Part shown: positions 12,200 through 24,599 of the stretch, piece by piece
Numbering within the stretch: position 1 is the stretch's first letter
Layout: every line of letters begins with the position of its first letter
Assembly: GCF_020921035.1 (NCBI RefSeq)
Contig: NC_063150.1
Coordinates: 186,001-250,000, forward strand
From: Rhodamnia argentea
Lineage: Eukaryota; Streptophyta; Magnoliopsida; Myrtales; Myrtaceae
DNA length: 64,000 nucleotides
Reading direction: 5' to 3'
Translations under genes and position numbers: made by a program
Notes under the pieces: model-generated
Database searches by the model: none
What the model was told of the DNA's origin: nothing
What the model saw: the letters and a program-made list of their open reading frames with translations, nothing else

Positions 12200-12441
12200 A
12201 TACAAAAGTATATGCCACATAAAGGCTCAAATAACAGTACTGGATTTCAAACTCCCATCTAAACGGTTAGCACATGGGACAAATACAAGTCCTATCTCAA
12301 CATTGGGAGACTATCTTGATCGCCTATGTATCCATAGAAATAACATCTTACGTTTTTCACTCAGATCTTCTGATACAAGTCATTTATGTCAACTTGCTTC
12401 CGACGTCTTAGACAACCGTTTCATAAGCCATGAAAATGAAA

Positions 12442-12814
12442 GGGATAAGTGCACTGAAAGTCATAAAACTTGTCATGAAATACAATTAAGTCCTAAAACT
12501 TTCAAAAAGTACAATCAAGTCCTAAAACTTGTTATAAAAGAACAATCGAGTCTTAAAATTTTCAAAAAGCTCAATGAATTCCTTAAAGTTGTCATAAAAC
12601 TACAATTGAGTCGTCAAAATTTCAAAAAAAAGCAATTAATAGAAAGACTTGATTGAACCAATTCGACAAATTTTAGAACTTGATTACACTTTTTGAAAAT
12701 TCTAGGACTTAATTACAATTCATGACAACTTTTAGGACTTAATTGCACTTTTAAGACTCAGTTGGATTTTCTCAACAAGTTTTAGGACTTTCAAGTTTTC
12801 AATACAATTATCCC
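12442..12814. mobile_element. MITE of a second foldback family (9-bp target duplication)
   Basis: The element runs from gggataagtgc to acaattatccc. Its arms are tandem units of about 35 bp, 'aatcaagtcctaaaact' on the left and inverted 'aggacttaattac' on the right. Flanks are aaaatgaaa (12433-12441) and aaaatggaa (12815-12823), 8 of 9 matching. Related copies are at 57822-58140, and a half copy at 21830-21930. Confidence 0.7.
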
Positions 12815-12844
12815 AAAATGGAACTGCTGCAGGCTAGTGTCGAT

Positions 12845-13215
12845 AATTAAGCAGAGAGGCGCACTACCTGCTGGTCAAGCTCCAAATCGATTGCATTGCT
12901 CAAAGTCGTAAAACATGATTTCCTGTGGGCATGACTAAGGATAGCATGTGTTGCTTGCCGTACGTTAAAGGTCGCTTTCGGGGAGAAAAGAAGAAACCTA
13001 AAATGTAATACGACAAACGAAGTGGACGCTTTTTTTTTTGTCGTAAACGAAGTGGACGCTTAGCCAGTGCCATAAAGTGATATTCGATCGGCAATAGATA
13101 TTCGGAGACTGGCAACAACAAAACGTTAATGTAAATGACATCATGGCTTTCGGAAGCCGGTGAATTTGCCTATTATGCATATACAATAGCAAGTAAAAGA
13201 CATTGAGTCAGTCCA
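12845..13215. repeat. Conserved UGT upstream block, copy A
   Basis: Non-coding block shared with 18275-18680, 25215-25695 and 38010-38495. Landmarks are taagcagagag, 'acgacaaacgaagtggac', 'attcgatcggcaata', 'aatgacatcatggctttcgg' and 'gtaaaagacatt'. It lies upstream of UGT-2, displaced by the MITE at 11308-12199. The minus-strand open frames in each copy have no shared start and are interrupted differently, so I treat it as duplicated flank, not a gene. Confidence 0.65.
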
Positions 13216-16200
13216 TCCTAGCTTCATATATATTGGACACCGAATCTATTTGTTCCTTTTCTTTTCTTTTCTTTTCTTCGAAAGATTTCATTCGTTAATC
13301 AAGATATTATTCGAGAAGTACATAAAATACTTTCAAGCTCTCAAATAACTGCTAGAACGAAAATAACATAAAGCAAATAGCAAAGCATATTCTGCAACTA
13401 GAAGCACACTCTCATCTTCAAAGAATAGATATGTAACCATCAAATGTCAACGGCTAGTCACTAGATTCAGTGATGAGCACACACCCCGAGAACTCCCACA
13501 ACAATTGCAATGGCTTGCGGTGCGCATCCGCATTCGATGTCTTCATCACCATCGCCAAGCAGTAACACCAACATCAGTATGTTGAAAGTGCACATATCAA
13601 ATACCTGTAAGAAACTCTCGGATCTATATCTAAATCTAGTTCGAGAGATTAAAATCTCTATATCTAGACCTAAATCTAAACCGAGAGAGGAAAGCGGCAT
13701 AATATCGAAGAGTTTATAGAGCCACGTCATGAACATCATCATCTGTATCTATTGATCGGACGAATGACCGAACCGGTCGCCACATTCAATCAAGATCAGC
13801 TGCAGAAAACTATTCACACTTGCAAACTTCCATAACATAGTGGGAGAGAAAAGGTTTGGAAAGACAATCCAAGCAGACAAAAACAGTCTTGAACCCTAGA
13901 TCAGTCCAGAATGAGAGAAACGGTGGGGAAGGGAGAGATGGAAGGAGAGAGAGAGGGGAGGGAGAGAGATCAAATGTTCCTATTGGTGTGATCTATTTTG
14001 CGAGGATAGCAACACAAAATTCCAGTATAGATCAAATGCAACAATGGATATTTATTACAGCCAAATTCGAGTCACTCAAACAGTTTTTGTATTTTTTCAA
14101 CTCCAAATTACACCTAATAATCTCGCACGGTATTTAGCTTTTACAATTTATTGTGAAACGATCTTTCTATATGACAAAGGAACACCACTTTTATCACTAC
14201 GTTTTTTTCCTTCTTTGGCTACAAAAGCACTCAGCGAATCTTCACCGCCTCACTCTGCACGCACCAAGGCACTCACATCAAAACACAAGAAAGAAACGTA
14301 TATGGCCAGAGGAAAAAGGAAATTCGTGTTTTACTTGTAAAAGTTTGGACTCCTGCCAAGCTAACTTCGGACACTGGACTTGCTTTTGAACGTCGCGTAC
14401 TTACAACGTCCATTTCGATTTGGATGGTGCTTCATTCCTGAGTTCGAATTCGAGACATACCTTAACGAATGTCCGCCCTCATTCAATGTTTGACCCAAAC
14501 TTCTATGTAGCTCTCTCACGAAAGCTCAATTGTCACGAGCATCTTTCAAGTTCAAGCCGCACTTAAACTTCGCATAACCATAGACTTTGACAGAATGCCA
14601 ATCTCCTACAAATGTATGTGCTTGTCTTCATATCGCAAACTTCATTGAATGTCAAGTTTCTTGATTCAGAGGAATTACTAATAATTACTGGGTTAAAAAA
14701 AGTCAAAAGAATTCATACAATCTTTTTCGTACTTATGGTACTTAGCTTTGAGTGTTCACATGGTCCATTTCGATTCGGGTGAGGTTTTATTCATATGCTC
14801 AAACTTGAGATAAATCTTATCATGTCATTTTTTTTTTGTGACGGATATAATTGCACTAAGGCGAATAATGTGTAGGTTGAAAGTCCTATTCACATACATG
14901 TTGCACTCTCTTTTCAAAAGCATTATTTCGAATGGTGGATCGAGACTCTCATACTATAATCTCGTTGATGAAATGACGCGGCGTTCAGTGAGTATAACAA
15001 GCAAATCTTGCTTAGGGAGAAATCTCAAAGTCTAATAATTAATAATAATCCTCAAAAATGTGATAACAACACCTTTTATGGGGTGTTAACCCTAAACCTA
15101 ATCCTAGTAGGATTCTAAACATTAAAATCCAAAATTACAAAACTGCCATTAATAGTAAAATAAATTCCGAAAATACTAAAAAAAATAGGAAAACCCATCT
15201 AGATATTCCCGAATCGCCGAAATCCATCATTAGTCACAGCCAAAGGCAATGAATATTAATCAGGATGCCGTTTCGCTTCAGCCGACCGAATTTGAGCACG
15301 ATCCGATGTTGTCGACCCGATCCGCCGGTTCTTAACACATCACCGTTTCGCCTTCTGATTGGATTTATGCATGTTCAATCAATCCAGAAACGCACTACCA
15401 ATACATTCCGCATCATGAAAGCCCATGAGATGCAAGATGCAAGATTCTCAAATTGATTTAGATTCTATACATAAAATTTAAAAACAAGAACTAGCATAGA
15501 CTTATGTATTTTTTTGTAACTTTGTGATAACTATGACGAAATATCTTCTCTTTTATTATGCTGATGGATAGCTTACGGAGTTAAATGAACTCTTAATTAT
15601 TGCATCTTTTTTGTTAAATCTTGAAAAGATGAGAACGTGGTTCATCGTTTTATCGGCTTATGTGTCTTATCTAGAATTACTTGAGATTTTTAGATATCCG
15701 CTATTGAGGTAATTCATTTTATATATCGATCGATCTACCAAATGTGTTTCCTAAATTACAACAAAACAAATGATGAAGAAGGTAATATGTTAATGGTCTC
15801 GGACTATCAACGTCTTTATGTATGTTCTCTATATATATATGCTTATATGAGTTCACCAATATTTTCTATCGCTATTACTCAATTAGTTGAGGACTCGCGC
15901 GACGTACAAACATTAGTTTTTTGCTTTAGAATTACTAGCAAAATATAATCACTCAGGTGAATACCTAAATTACTTCCTATACTTGAATAATGTCAAAGCT
16001 ATATATCTCGAAGTTGTTATTGTATGTGAATTTAGAATTCTCAATCTTCACGACTCCTCGATATGACAGCATTTGCAATCAATAATGTTAGCTTATTGAG
16101 ATGAGAATGAGTAGGCCTTGTAACTTGCAAGTAGATACGGCTGAAAGTCACGCAATAGCCTCTAATTATTGGTTGTGTAAAAACAAAGTCGTTTACTCTT

Positions 16201-16447
16201 AGACTGAAAAATTGCCGTCGGGATTAAAACATTCACTCTATCTGAATGAGACGCATACTAAATGTTAAATCACAACGCTCAAGTTTTAGAAGCTACGTTA
16301 GTCGCTTTATTAGTGGATCATTACTAGATAAGTTGAGTTGAATCTTCGGACACTAATTATGTTGTTAAATTCAAATTGTTATTCTGCAAATAATATTATG
16401 ATCCGAATAAGGCAAACGGATCTATATCACATCGGAGACCTTATTTT
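13216..16447. repeat. Repeat-rich spacer between UGT-2 and UGT-3
   Basis: A GA-rich tract lies at 13920-13970. The stretch from about 13985 to 15050 is clearly related to 19730-20480 (shared 'ccaaattcgagtcactc', 'aaacacaagaaagaaa', 'tgttcaagctgc' type segments), so it is an old dispersed repeat with no surviving coding sequence. Nothing is recognised from 15060 to 16447. A small minus-strand frame at 13467-13742 with a hydrophobic tail is unsupported. Confidence 0.45.
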
Positions 16448-18083
16448 TCACAAGAACAAATCAACAACGTTCGAGACGAATTCTTGGATGTTCTTATCCG
16501 AACTACCTCCTTCATCTACGGCCAGGATGGCCATTTCTTTCCATCTCAAGGAGTTTCCTCTGATCTCTTTCCCTCTCTCTCCCTCCATGATCTCATTCAC
16601 GCAACTCTCGATCTCTTCCCCAGTCACGACCCCTCGCTCGTTCGCTCTAACCCTGAGGCCAACCTTCCACACCTCCACAATGAAGGTGGCGTTGGTCGGC
16701 TGGTCCGTCCACTGAGGCATCGCCACCATTGGGACCCCCAAGCTGAGCCCCTCGAGGGTAGAGTTCCACCCACAGTGGGTCATGAAGCAACCGACCGAGC
16801 CGTGGCTCAGCACTTGGAGCTGATTGCACCACCTCACCACCAAACCCTTCTTGGCATCATCTAACCCTAGCTCCCGCATGAAGTTACATGGGAGCTTGTT
16901 CTCTTCAGACTCTCTCACCACCCACAAGAAGTGGCTCTTCATCGACCTAAGCCCACTCGCGATCTCTTCCATCTGGTCCTCTGTGAGAGATGCCAAGCTT
17001 CCGAACGATATGTAGACGGTGGACCTGGGTGGCTTCGAGTCCAGCCACCTGAGGCAAGCTTCCGCTTCGGGCTGGAAGAGGCTAAGCCCGTAGTCTCTGT
17101 CGTCTTCGAGCCTCTTGTCCATGTACACTGAAGGAATTGTGGGTCCCACGGTCATCATTGACCATTGGTTCCCCATCCAATTCACCATCTGGGACTCAAT
17201 AAACAAATTAATTAAGGGCACGGATTAATTCTTTAGTACGTATCCTTTGTACCAAAAAAAAAGAACTTTCATCCATGCAATAAAAAGGTTTTGTTTCCGA
17301 TGTTTATTTTCATGTATGCATAATACATATTCACGTCTACTTGAAAGAACTTGTTGTATATGCCGAAGATGAATGAGTAATTCAGGCCATATATTATTTC
17401 CGAGGTGATTGGAAGCTACTTACCTCCTCCTCTAACTCAGTGAAAGTGTTGAACAAGAGCCACTTGGCTTTCCGGAAATTGGAGAACAGCTCCAGAACAA
17501 TCTTAAGTAGGCCGGGATATTTATCGACTTCAACAACAAATGAAGGAAAGTCGTTCATCCCTAAAACCGACATCACCTGAGGATCAGATGGAACACAACC
17601 TTGTCCATCTGCTACTTCTAACGGGAACTTCAGTCTTCCTTGGTGAGCCAAGTAATAGATCCAAGTAACGACGCAGGACTGAGTGAAGAACGCAGCTCCA
17701 TGCATACCATGTTCCACTGCCACATCTAGAGCCCAACGGTCAAAGGCATCGTAAACAAGAACTTTAGCCGGATTCTCCTGACAAGATTGGTGTTTCTGGA
17801 TGAAGTCGCTCAGGCTCTCAGAAACTGAAACTCGAAAGTGTTCGAGAGACTCGGCGATGCTCAGCTTGTCTGCTTCGACATGGTCGTATCCATCAGAAAT
17901 GTACTCGACCTGGATGGAGCTCGTGTTCACCTGATTGAAGGACTTCTTGGTGGAGATGGGGATTAGGAAGGTGACTTTGAGACCCTTTGAGGCCAAGCGT
18001 TTGGAGAATTGGAGCACTGGGTTTATGTGGCCTTGTACTGGGTGTGCCAAGACTAGAACATGAATGTCTTTTGCTGGAAACAT
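16448..18083 (-). CDS. UGT-3: UDP-glycosyltransferase, UGT74 family
   Basis: Predicted cytosolic UDP-glucose glycosyltransferase of 466 aa. Exon 1 is 17424..18083 and exon 2 is 16448..17188, with a 235-bp phase-0 intron (GAG|gtaagt ... tcccag|ATG), the shortest of the array. The first ATG (18083) gives the conserved IHVLVLAHPVQGHINP start. His19 and Asp112 (VLVYDA) form the expected catalytic pair. The PSPG box at 340-383 is canonical (WCNQLQ, HCGWNS, final Gln). Exon 2 is very similar to those of UGT-4 and UGT-5, including VYMDKRLEDD and the SKPPRSTVY segment, pointing to recent duplication. It appears fully intact. The natural acceptor is unknown. Confidence 0.94.
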
Positions 18084-18150
18084 ATCAAGCTGTTTAATCC
18101 TCAGATGGCCTCTCTCTCGAAATGATGATACTAGATGATGTGGCGATCCT

Positions 18151-18226
18151 TCTTATATACAAAGGATTATTTGCAAAAATAATCCCTATAATTGCATTGT
18201 TGATGATCGGTGATCATTAACACGTG
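18151..18226 (-). promoter_or_regulatory. UGT-3 proximal promoter: TATA box and CACGTG core
   Basis: gtatataaga (minus strand, 18151-18160) lies about 70 bp upstream of the ATG, and CACGTG (18221-18226) about 140 bp upstream. The latter is followed by 'gatatctgaactgg', which matches the sequence after CACGTG in UGT-4 and UGT-5. Confidence 0.55.
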
Positions 18227-18274
18227 ATATCTGAACTGGTTGTTGAACTTGGGCCACATATTCTTCATCTAGAC

Positions 18275-18680
18275 AAGAGTGGCGGCGCCTATGAGACTTG
18301 TTAGTGTTTACTTTCTTGCCGTCCGATAAAGGTTGATTTCGTGGAGAAAAGACAAAACCTAACATGTAATACGACAAACAAAGTGGACCCTTTGCCAGTG
18401 CCCATAAAGTGGTATATTCGATCGGCAATGACTAGTTGAAGACTGGCAACAACATAATATAAATGACATCATGGCTTTTCGAAGCAAGTAAAATTGCTTT
18501 TTCTATAAAATAGGAAGTAAATAACATTGGTTTTAGTCCATTTGATATTATGTGCATTTCAATATGGAACAGAAGCAAAACACCAATACTGACTAGGATA
18601 GTTTGATGCACGCAAGCAACTTCCTGCATGTCTCACCGTTGATTCAATTTGGAAAAGACAATGAAGGACGTGTAGAAGAT
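18275..18680. repeat. Conserved UGT upstream block, copy B
   Basis: Directly upstream of UGT-3, and the least interrupted arrangement. It shares 'cttgccgtccgataaa', 'acatgtaatacgacaaac', 'attcgatcggcaatg', 'aatgacatcatggctttt' and 'aaaagacaatgaa' with copies A, C or D. It marks the duplicated unit as gene plus about 0.6 kb of 5' flank. Confidence 0.65.
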
Positions 18681-18839
18681 GACCAGGGTTACTCTAGTCT
18701 CTTACTCATGATTAGGGTCAAAGAAGAGACGTCTTAGTCTGCATGCTACTTACTTATTTGTAATGGTAAGTTTGATAGTCATGGGTTTGGAGTCATATTA
18801 ATTTCACTGGTTGCTCATGATTTGTGGTTGATGTTGCTA

Positions 18840-19720
18840 GTAGAATCACTTAGAGGGGCTGAAATAGATGAATAACAGAGGAACTTGATAAATTGTTGCG
18901 GGACTTAAACTAAAAAGTTCGAGCGATCATAAGAATAGTAATTTTCAGATTCACATGTAAACAAGTTTCTTCAGATGTAGTATGTAAAGTTCAAGGATAG
19001 AAATTTGCACATGATGTTTATGGTAATTTGGCTTTTAGATGAAACCTACGTCCACTCTCCATGCTGACAGTTTACTGGCTAAATTACACTATTCCATCAT
19101 TCAGAGGTTACAATGAGTGATACATTCTTATTAAGAAATCACACTTTCTCACATAGTCATTCCAATAAGAACCTCTCAAAGATTATAGTTTGAAGCTCAA
19201 TAAAGACAAGTGTAGAAACGAAACTCTCTTCGGACTTTGGAATTTTGGATTCTCGATGCTCTTCTCTTCAGCACTTTGGTTTTCTTTTATACTCCTGCAC
19301 TTCCAACCTACCCGTTGGATAGTCTCCATAGGATCAATTTTTCAATCAACTCATTAGATAAAATTTCCAACAGAAGATTATGTAGCAGTTGAGTTGAGAA
19401 TAGAATCTCCCTTTGATTCAATCACCCATACAATTTGAATATGGGTTTCCATGGGCAAAGTTCTTCAAAATGTCTTGCTATTTGAAAAGCAAGACTATCT
19501 AAAATTGATTCTATCCAGTATTTAGAATCCAGCTACAATATGTAGAAATTCGCAGCTAAAATTTAGTTTGTTGAACTACTTGATCTTTTCGCAACAATTT
19601 TAATCAACTAATTAATACCTAGGAATTCTCTACCAATGACATAATAACAACTGTTTGAAACAACTTTTATAGTCAAGTATTGAACACTAAATTTTTACGG
19701 TTCATTTTGTATACCGTATT
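18840..19720 (-). mobile_element. Ty1/copia-type LTR remnant, inverted
   Basis: Reading the minus strand gives the same order of landmarks as 1600-2810: 'ttgtatgggtgattgaatc' (near 19430), 'gagtataaaag' (near 19290), 'gagagtggacgtagg' (19043-19057) and a C-rich end near 18855. No internal retrotransposon coding is attached, so it may be a solo or degraded LTR. Confidence 0.5.
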
Positions 19721-19729
19721 TTCTTGGAA

Positions 19730-20480
19730 GATTAGCACATAATTCTATTATAAATCAAGCGATACAATAAAAATTACAACCAAACTCAAGTTACTCCAAC
19801 ACTCTCAGCATTTTTAGGCTCAAATTTATCCAGTAATCTCATAGAATCACAATTTCTTATAAAATAATTTTTCAATCTCATAGAAAAATGTAAACCTTCT
19901 TACAAGATTTTTCTCTTTTCTTCTTCCACTACAAAACACTCAACGACGCCGACCAAGTGAAGACGTGCGGCGCAAGCTAGCTTGGACACTTTATTCACTG
20001 CCACACTCTTTTTACTCCAAGCCACTCATATCAAAACCCAAGAAAGAAATATATAACGGCCAAAAGAAAAAAGGAAATTTGTATGAAGTTCTGACATTCG
20101 ACTTACTTTTGAACTTGGAGTGTTCACGCGGTCTATCTCCATTAGGGTTGGGTTTCATTCGCGAGTTCAAATTTCAAATATATCGTAACAAATTTCCAAA
20201 TTTGGCTTCATCTTTGAATCAAGGTACAATCACTTAATTGGAACTTGAACTCCACCTCTACTTTTTCACAGTTCCTCGGGAGCTCAACCGCCACAACCAT
20301 CTTCCATGTTCAAGCTGCATTTGAACTTCGTCATAACAATACATCTTAACCGATTGCTAACTGCATATGCTCTTTTAACTACTCCATAAAATTTCTCAAA
20401 CACAATATCCTTTATCACAGAGAATTGAAAATCGTCATTGCATGCAAATCTACGACAAGGTCAAACTTGCACCTTATCAA
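19730..20480. repeat. Dispersed repeat, second copy of the 14-15 kb unit
   Basis: It is related to 13985-15050 over several hundred bases with many differences. Matching segments include 'aaaacccaagaaagaaa', 'ggccaaaagaaaaaagg' and 'ttgaacttcgtcataac'. The original element type is not recognisable. Confidence 0.45.
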
Positions 20481-22334
20481 TATTAGCAGCCACAACAACC
20501 GTTATCTCTACAAGCTCTACCTCGAATGGAGGAAAATAATGTAAATTACCACACTAACGCTCGTTGCCTTATACACCCCGAGCTTAACATTGACCAGTAG
20601 ATCCGTGCAAACACTACCACCATTAATCATATGCATAACTATTAGCGAGTCATCAATTTTAACTCTATGTTGGCAACAGGTATATTTAATAACATGCACC
20701 AAAACTTGTAGCCCTACTCACCTTGTGCATAGCTTGAGAATATGCACTTTTTTGATCTCCCATCAATCTTGCCAAGACTCGTTCCAACATAATAAGCAAC
20801 CAAATTAGAAGAACAAAATGATCAGCAACATTCCTTGACCACACTTCTTCGAGTCCCATCACCGAGAGGAGTCAATGAGGATCTATTCACAAGTGAGCTC
20901 GTCATACTAATTGCATCCTTTAGAATACCAGCAGTAGAGAGCATCTTAAAGGTCATTTCCAAAAACATCTGCTCATTAACTAAGCAACCTATTATGGTTC
21001 ATTGGCACTAGTGCGATGTTTCATTATGCCTCCTTCAATCAAAGTTCATTTAACAGTTTCAAGCAAAACTCTATGCTATTATTAGTCTTTACATGTTTGA
21101 TCATCATACTAGTCTCCATTTCAACCAAAGATCTAAACTGTCTTATCTTAACAAAATCGTCAAAATTTTGCCCCGATACAAATACCTAGGTCTTTCTCGA
21201 ATAGTTAGCCTCAACTATTACCACAAATCCGGCACTATTACTCGAAGGAACCAACAATAGTTTGCGAACATCTAAATGAATTAATTCCGCAATCTTCGTG
21301 ATTTCTCTAACAATCATACTAAATGACACTTTTTGCTCTTTGCTTGAGTTACAATAACTATATTAAATTCCTCAAACACATAACCACACAACAAAATCAT
21401 TTTACTCACCAATGTATACTAAACAAATATGCCGCAATTCAGAAATTCGATGAATCTAACTCTCCACTATGAAGTATAAAGTTAATGGAAGCTCATAGGT
21501 CACTGTGCTTGATTCCTTTTATCATCACCGTGGCATCTCGACTTTCAAAACTCCACTATCTAAAGCATACTCACTAGGGCATCTCGACTTTCAAATCTCT
21601 ACTGTCTAAAGCATACTAACACCAAGCTAAATCCAGGGAACTCAAGAAAATCAACTTATTTTTCAGTTTTGGGGTATGCATTACACTAATCACTATTGTC
21701 ACCATACCGTCATGCATTCAGATTATGACATCTCCAGCACTCGTAACATGGCACCGACATAGTAAAGAAAATAATAAAAAAAACCAAGTCAACATTAACC
21801 AAGTTGGATGGAGTTAACGGAAGAACTTGACTACACTTATTTGACAAGTTTTAGGGCTTAATTGCCCTTTTTGAAAATTTTATGACTCAATTGCACTTTC
21901 TTGACAAGTTTTGGGATTTATAATGAACTTATCTCTTATGTTTTCATCTACTAATTCCCCTCCTTCGTTATTCAAAGTGAGAAACATCCCTTAAATGCTA
22001 GTAACGAACTCAATCAAAGTTAGAAATCATAGGAAGCCGCACTTCTCTACAATTCTAGATGATCGACCAACCTTGATTGGTGAAAATTCTCGCTGCCTTT
22101 CTCTGTTTTGTAATCGTGGATAGGTATGGGTATGGATTGCGAGGGTGGTTGTTTCAGGTGGTGTCTGTGGAGGTAAATGGTTGGTTGTCAAGGGGTGGGA
22201 ATCATTTTCTCTCAAAGTAGCAGAGTCTAAATTCAAAATATATATTGAGAACAATCTTACAATTCAGATAAGACACAATCATCTATATCACATTGGCGAG
22301 TTTATTTTTCACCATTATCACACGTGCACGAGCA
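20481..22334. other. Spacer 3' of UGT-4, decayed repeat DNA
   Basis: No gene is supported. A minus-strand region at 20500-21100 has short protein-like stretches but many stops. Half of a foldback MITE of the 12442-12814 family lies at 21830-21930 (gacaagttttagggctt units). The last 100 bases before 22335 are the likely UGT-4 3' UTR. Confidence 0.4.
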
Positions 22335-24371
22335 TCACGTGCACAAATCAACAATGTTCGAGAAAAATTCTTGAATGTTCTTATCCGAACAACCTCCTTC
22401 ACCTACGGCCCGTTTGGCAATTTCTTTCCACCTCGAAGAGTTTTCTCTGATCTCTTTCCCTTTCTCTCCATCCATGATCTCATTTACGCAGCTCTCAATC
22501 TCCTCCCCTATCACGACCCCTTGCTCGTTGGCCCTAACCCTAAGTCCGACCTTCCACACCTCCACGATGAATGTGGCGTTGGTCGGTTGGTCAGACCACT
22601 GGGGCATCACCACCATGGGGACACCCAAGCTCAGCGCCTCGAGGGTAGAGTTCCACCCGCAGTGGGTCATGAAGCAACCGACCGAGCCGTGGCTCAGCAC
22701 TTGGAGCTGATCGCACCACCTCACCATCAAGCCCTTTTTGCCATCATCTAACCCTAGCTCCTGCATGAAGTTGGACGGCAGCTTCTTCTCTTCAGACTCT
22801 CTCACCACCCACAAGAAGTGGCTCTTCATCGACCTGAGCCCACTCGCGAGCTCTGCCATCTGGTCCTCTCCGAGAGACGCCAAGCTTCCGAACGACACGT
22901 AGACGGTGGACCTGGGTGGCTTCGAGTCCAGCCACCTGAGGCAAGCTTCTGCTTCGGGCTTGAAGAGGCTAAGTCCGTAGTCTATGTCGTCCTCGAGTCT
23001 CTTGTCCATGTATACTGAAGGTATCGTGGGTCCCACGGTCATCATTGACCATTGGTTCCCCATCCAATTCACCAGCTGGGATTCAATTGAACAAGTTAAT
23101 TTAGTTTCGTACTAGCGGCACGTGTAAATGTTCTATTCATCTTTTTTTTGTACTACGTTACTTTGAGAGATATAGCTTCTATGAGTGCTTCAAAATCTTG
23201 ACACGAGATTGGCCACAAAAATTGATGACATGACAGGCAATCCTCTTCATGATAACGCGTAGCTTTTTTTTTTTTTCTTTTTTCTTGTTACATTTCAAGA
23301 AGACGTGCACATTTTATAGCGTGGACTGTAAGTTCTTGTTTTGGTAAAGGGGTTGTTTTTATAAGTTGTTCCATTTTCCAAAATATTAATCATACAAAAT
23401 ACAACAAAAATGTTATGTTAAATAAAATAAGTTTTTCTGTTTTGTTACTTAAATGAGTGTCATCCACAAAACCTTCTCAAAAATCACTCTACTCATATGT
23501 TCACTCAGGTGATTTGAACCAACTTACCTCGTACTCGAGCTCAGTGAAAGTATTGAACAAAAGCCACTTGGCTTTCTGGATATTGGAGAACTGTCCGAGA
23601 ACGATCTTGAGTATGGCGGGATATTTGTGTACATCAGCAACAAATGAAGGAAAATCGTTCAGTCGTAAAACCGACATCAGCGGAGGATCAGATAGAACAC
23701 AACCTTGCCCCTCTACAACTTTTAGTGGGAGCTTCACCGTTCCGTGGTGAACCAAGTAATAGATCCAACTAACGACGCAAGACTGAGTGAAGAATGAAGC
23801 TCCATGCATGCCGTGCTCCATTGCCACATCTAGAACCCAACTGTCAATGGAATCGAAAATAAGAACTTTAGCCGGAGACTCCTTACAACATTGGTGTTTC
23901 TGAATGAAATTGCTCAGGCTCCGAGAAACTGAAAGTCGGAAGTGGTCGAGATACTCATCAGTGATCAGTTTGTCCGCTTCGACGTTGTCGAACCCGTCAG
24001 AGATGTACTCGACACGGATGGAGCCCGCGTTTACCAGATTGAGGGACTTCCTGGTGGAGATGGGGATTAGGAAGGTGACTTTGAGACCCTTTGAGGCCAA
24101 GCGTTTGGAGAATTGGAGCACTGGGTTTATGTGGCCTTGCAGGGGGTGCGCTAGGACTAGGACGTGAACGTCATTTCCCGTCAGAGATGTACTCGACACG
24201 GATGGAGCCCGCGTTTACCAGATTGAGGGACTTCCTGGTGGAGATGGGGATTAGGAAGGTGACTTTGAGACCCTTTGAGGCCAAGCGTTTGGAGAATTGG
24301 AGCACTGGGTTTATGTGGCCTTACAGGGGGTGCGCTAGGACTAGGACGTGAACGTCATTTGCCCGATACAT
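22335..24371 (-). pseudogene. UGT-4: UGT74-type gene broken by a 184-bp tandem duplication
   Basis: Exon 2 (22335..23075, 246 codons plus stop) and most of exon 1 (from 23528 up to about 24199) are open and carry normal UGT74 features. These include QGHINP, LIFDS, and a PSPG box with WCDQLQ, HCGWNS and final Gln. The intron is 452 bp (GAG|gtaagt ... tcccag|CTG). The ancestral ATG at 24369-24371 now reads only 16 codons (MYRANDVHVLVLAHPL) to a TAA at 24321-24323. The cause is a duplicated 184-bp block (24177-24360 and 23993-24176): the outer copy has CAA to TAA at the Gln of QGHINP, and 184 is not a multiple of three, so the frame shifts in any case. The intact remainder opens with GTG only, and the next in-frame ATG lies beyond the catalytic His. 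It is probably non-functional and recently lost. Confidence 0.88.
23993..24360. repeat. 184-bp direct tandem duplication
   Basis: Copies 23993-24176 and 24177-24360 abut exactly and differ, as far as I can see, at one base (ccttgcagg against ccttacagg). Related UGT-5 has a single copy at this place. The duplication covers codons near the start of UGT-4 exon 1. Confidence 0.93.
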
Positions 24372-24467
24372 GTTAAGTTGTTTGTTGCTCGGACAGATTC
24401 ACTCTCGACTCGAAATATCGAATGAGCATAAAAGTCACGTATGGTTTAAGCCTGAGGCAATCCATGT

Positions 24468-24555
24468 TATATAGAAACATCATCGGCCGAGATAATCCTT
24501 GGAATGGTAGTTGCATTCGGGGGCATTATTGATGATGGGGGCTCATTCGCACGTG
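24468..24555 (-). promoter_or_regulatory. UGT-4 promoter remnant: TATA box and CACGTG core
   Basis: TATATAA (minus strand, 24468-24474) lies about 100 bp upstream of the old ATG, and CACGTG (24550-24555) about 180 bp upstream. The flanking gatatttgaaccgtttgttg is the same as in UGT-5. The promoter looks intact, so the broken gene may still be transcribed. Confidence 0.5.
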
Positions 24556-24599
24556 ATATTTGAACCGTTTGTTGAACTTGGGCTACATATATTCTGTTT

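Noticed and set aside
13467..13742. Small minus-strand protein with a hydrophobic C-terminus
   Set aside because: It lies in a repeat-like stretch with a possible internal acceptor, shows no recognised family, and nothing nearby supports it as a gene.
18186..18428. Minus-strand open frames in the conserved upstream blocks (also 12900-13121 and 25292-25555) with similar text such as LPIEYH and FSPRN
   Set aside because: The similarity is that of the duplicated DNA. The frames lack a shared ATG, are interrupted differently and have no splice signals or known domain.
24177..24199. GTG-started 232-codon frame as an intact start of UGT-4 exon 1
   Set aside because: GTG is not a credible start in a plant nuclear gene, and the sequence before GND is copy-2 DNA joined by the duplication.
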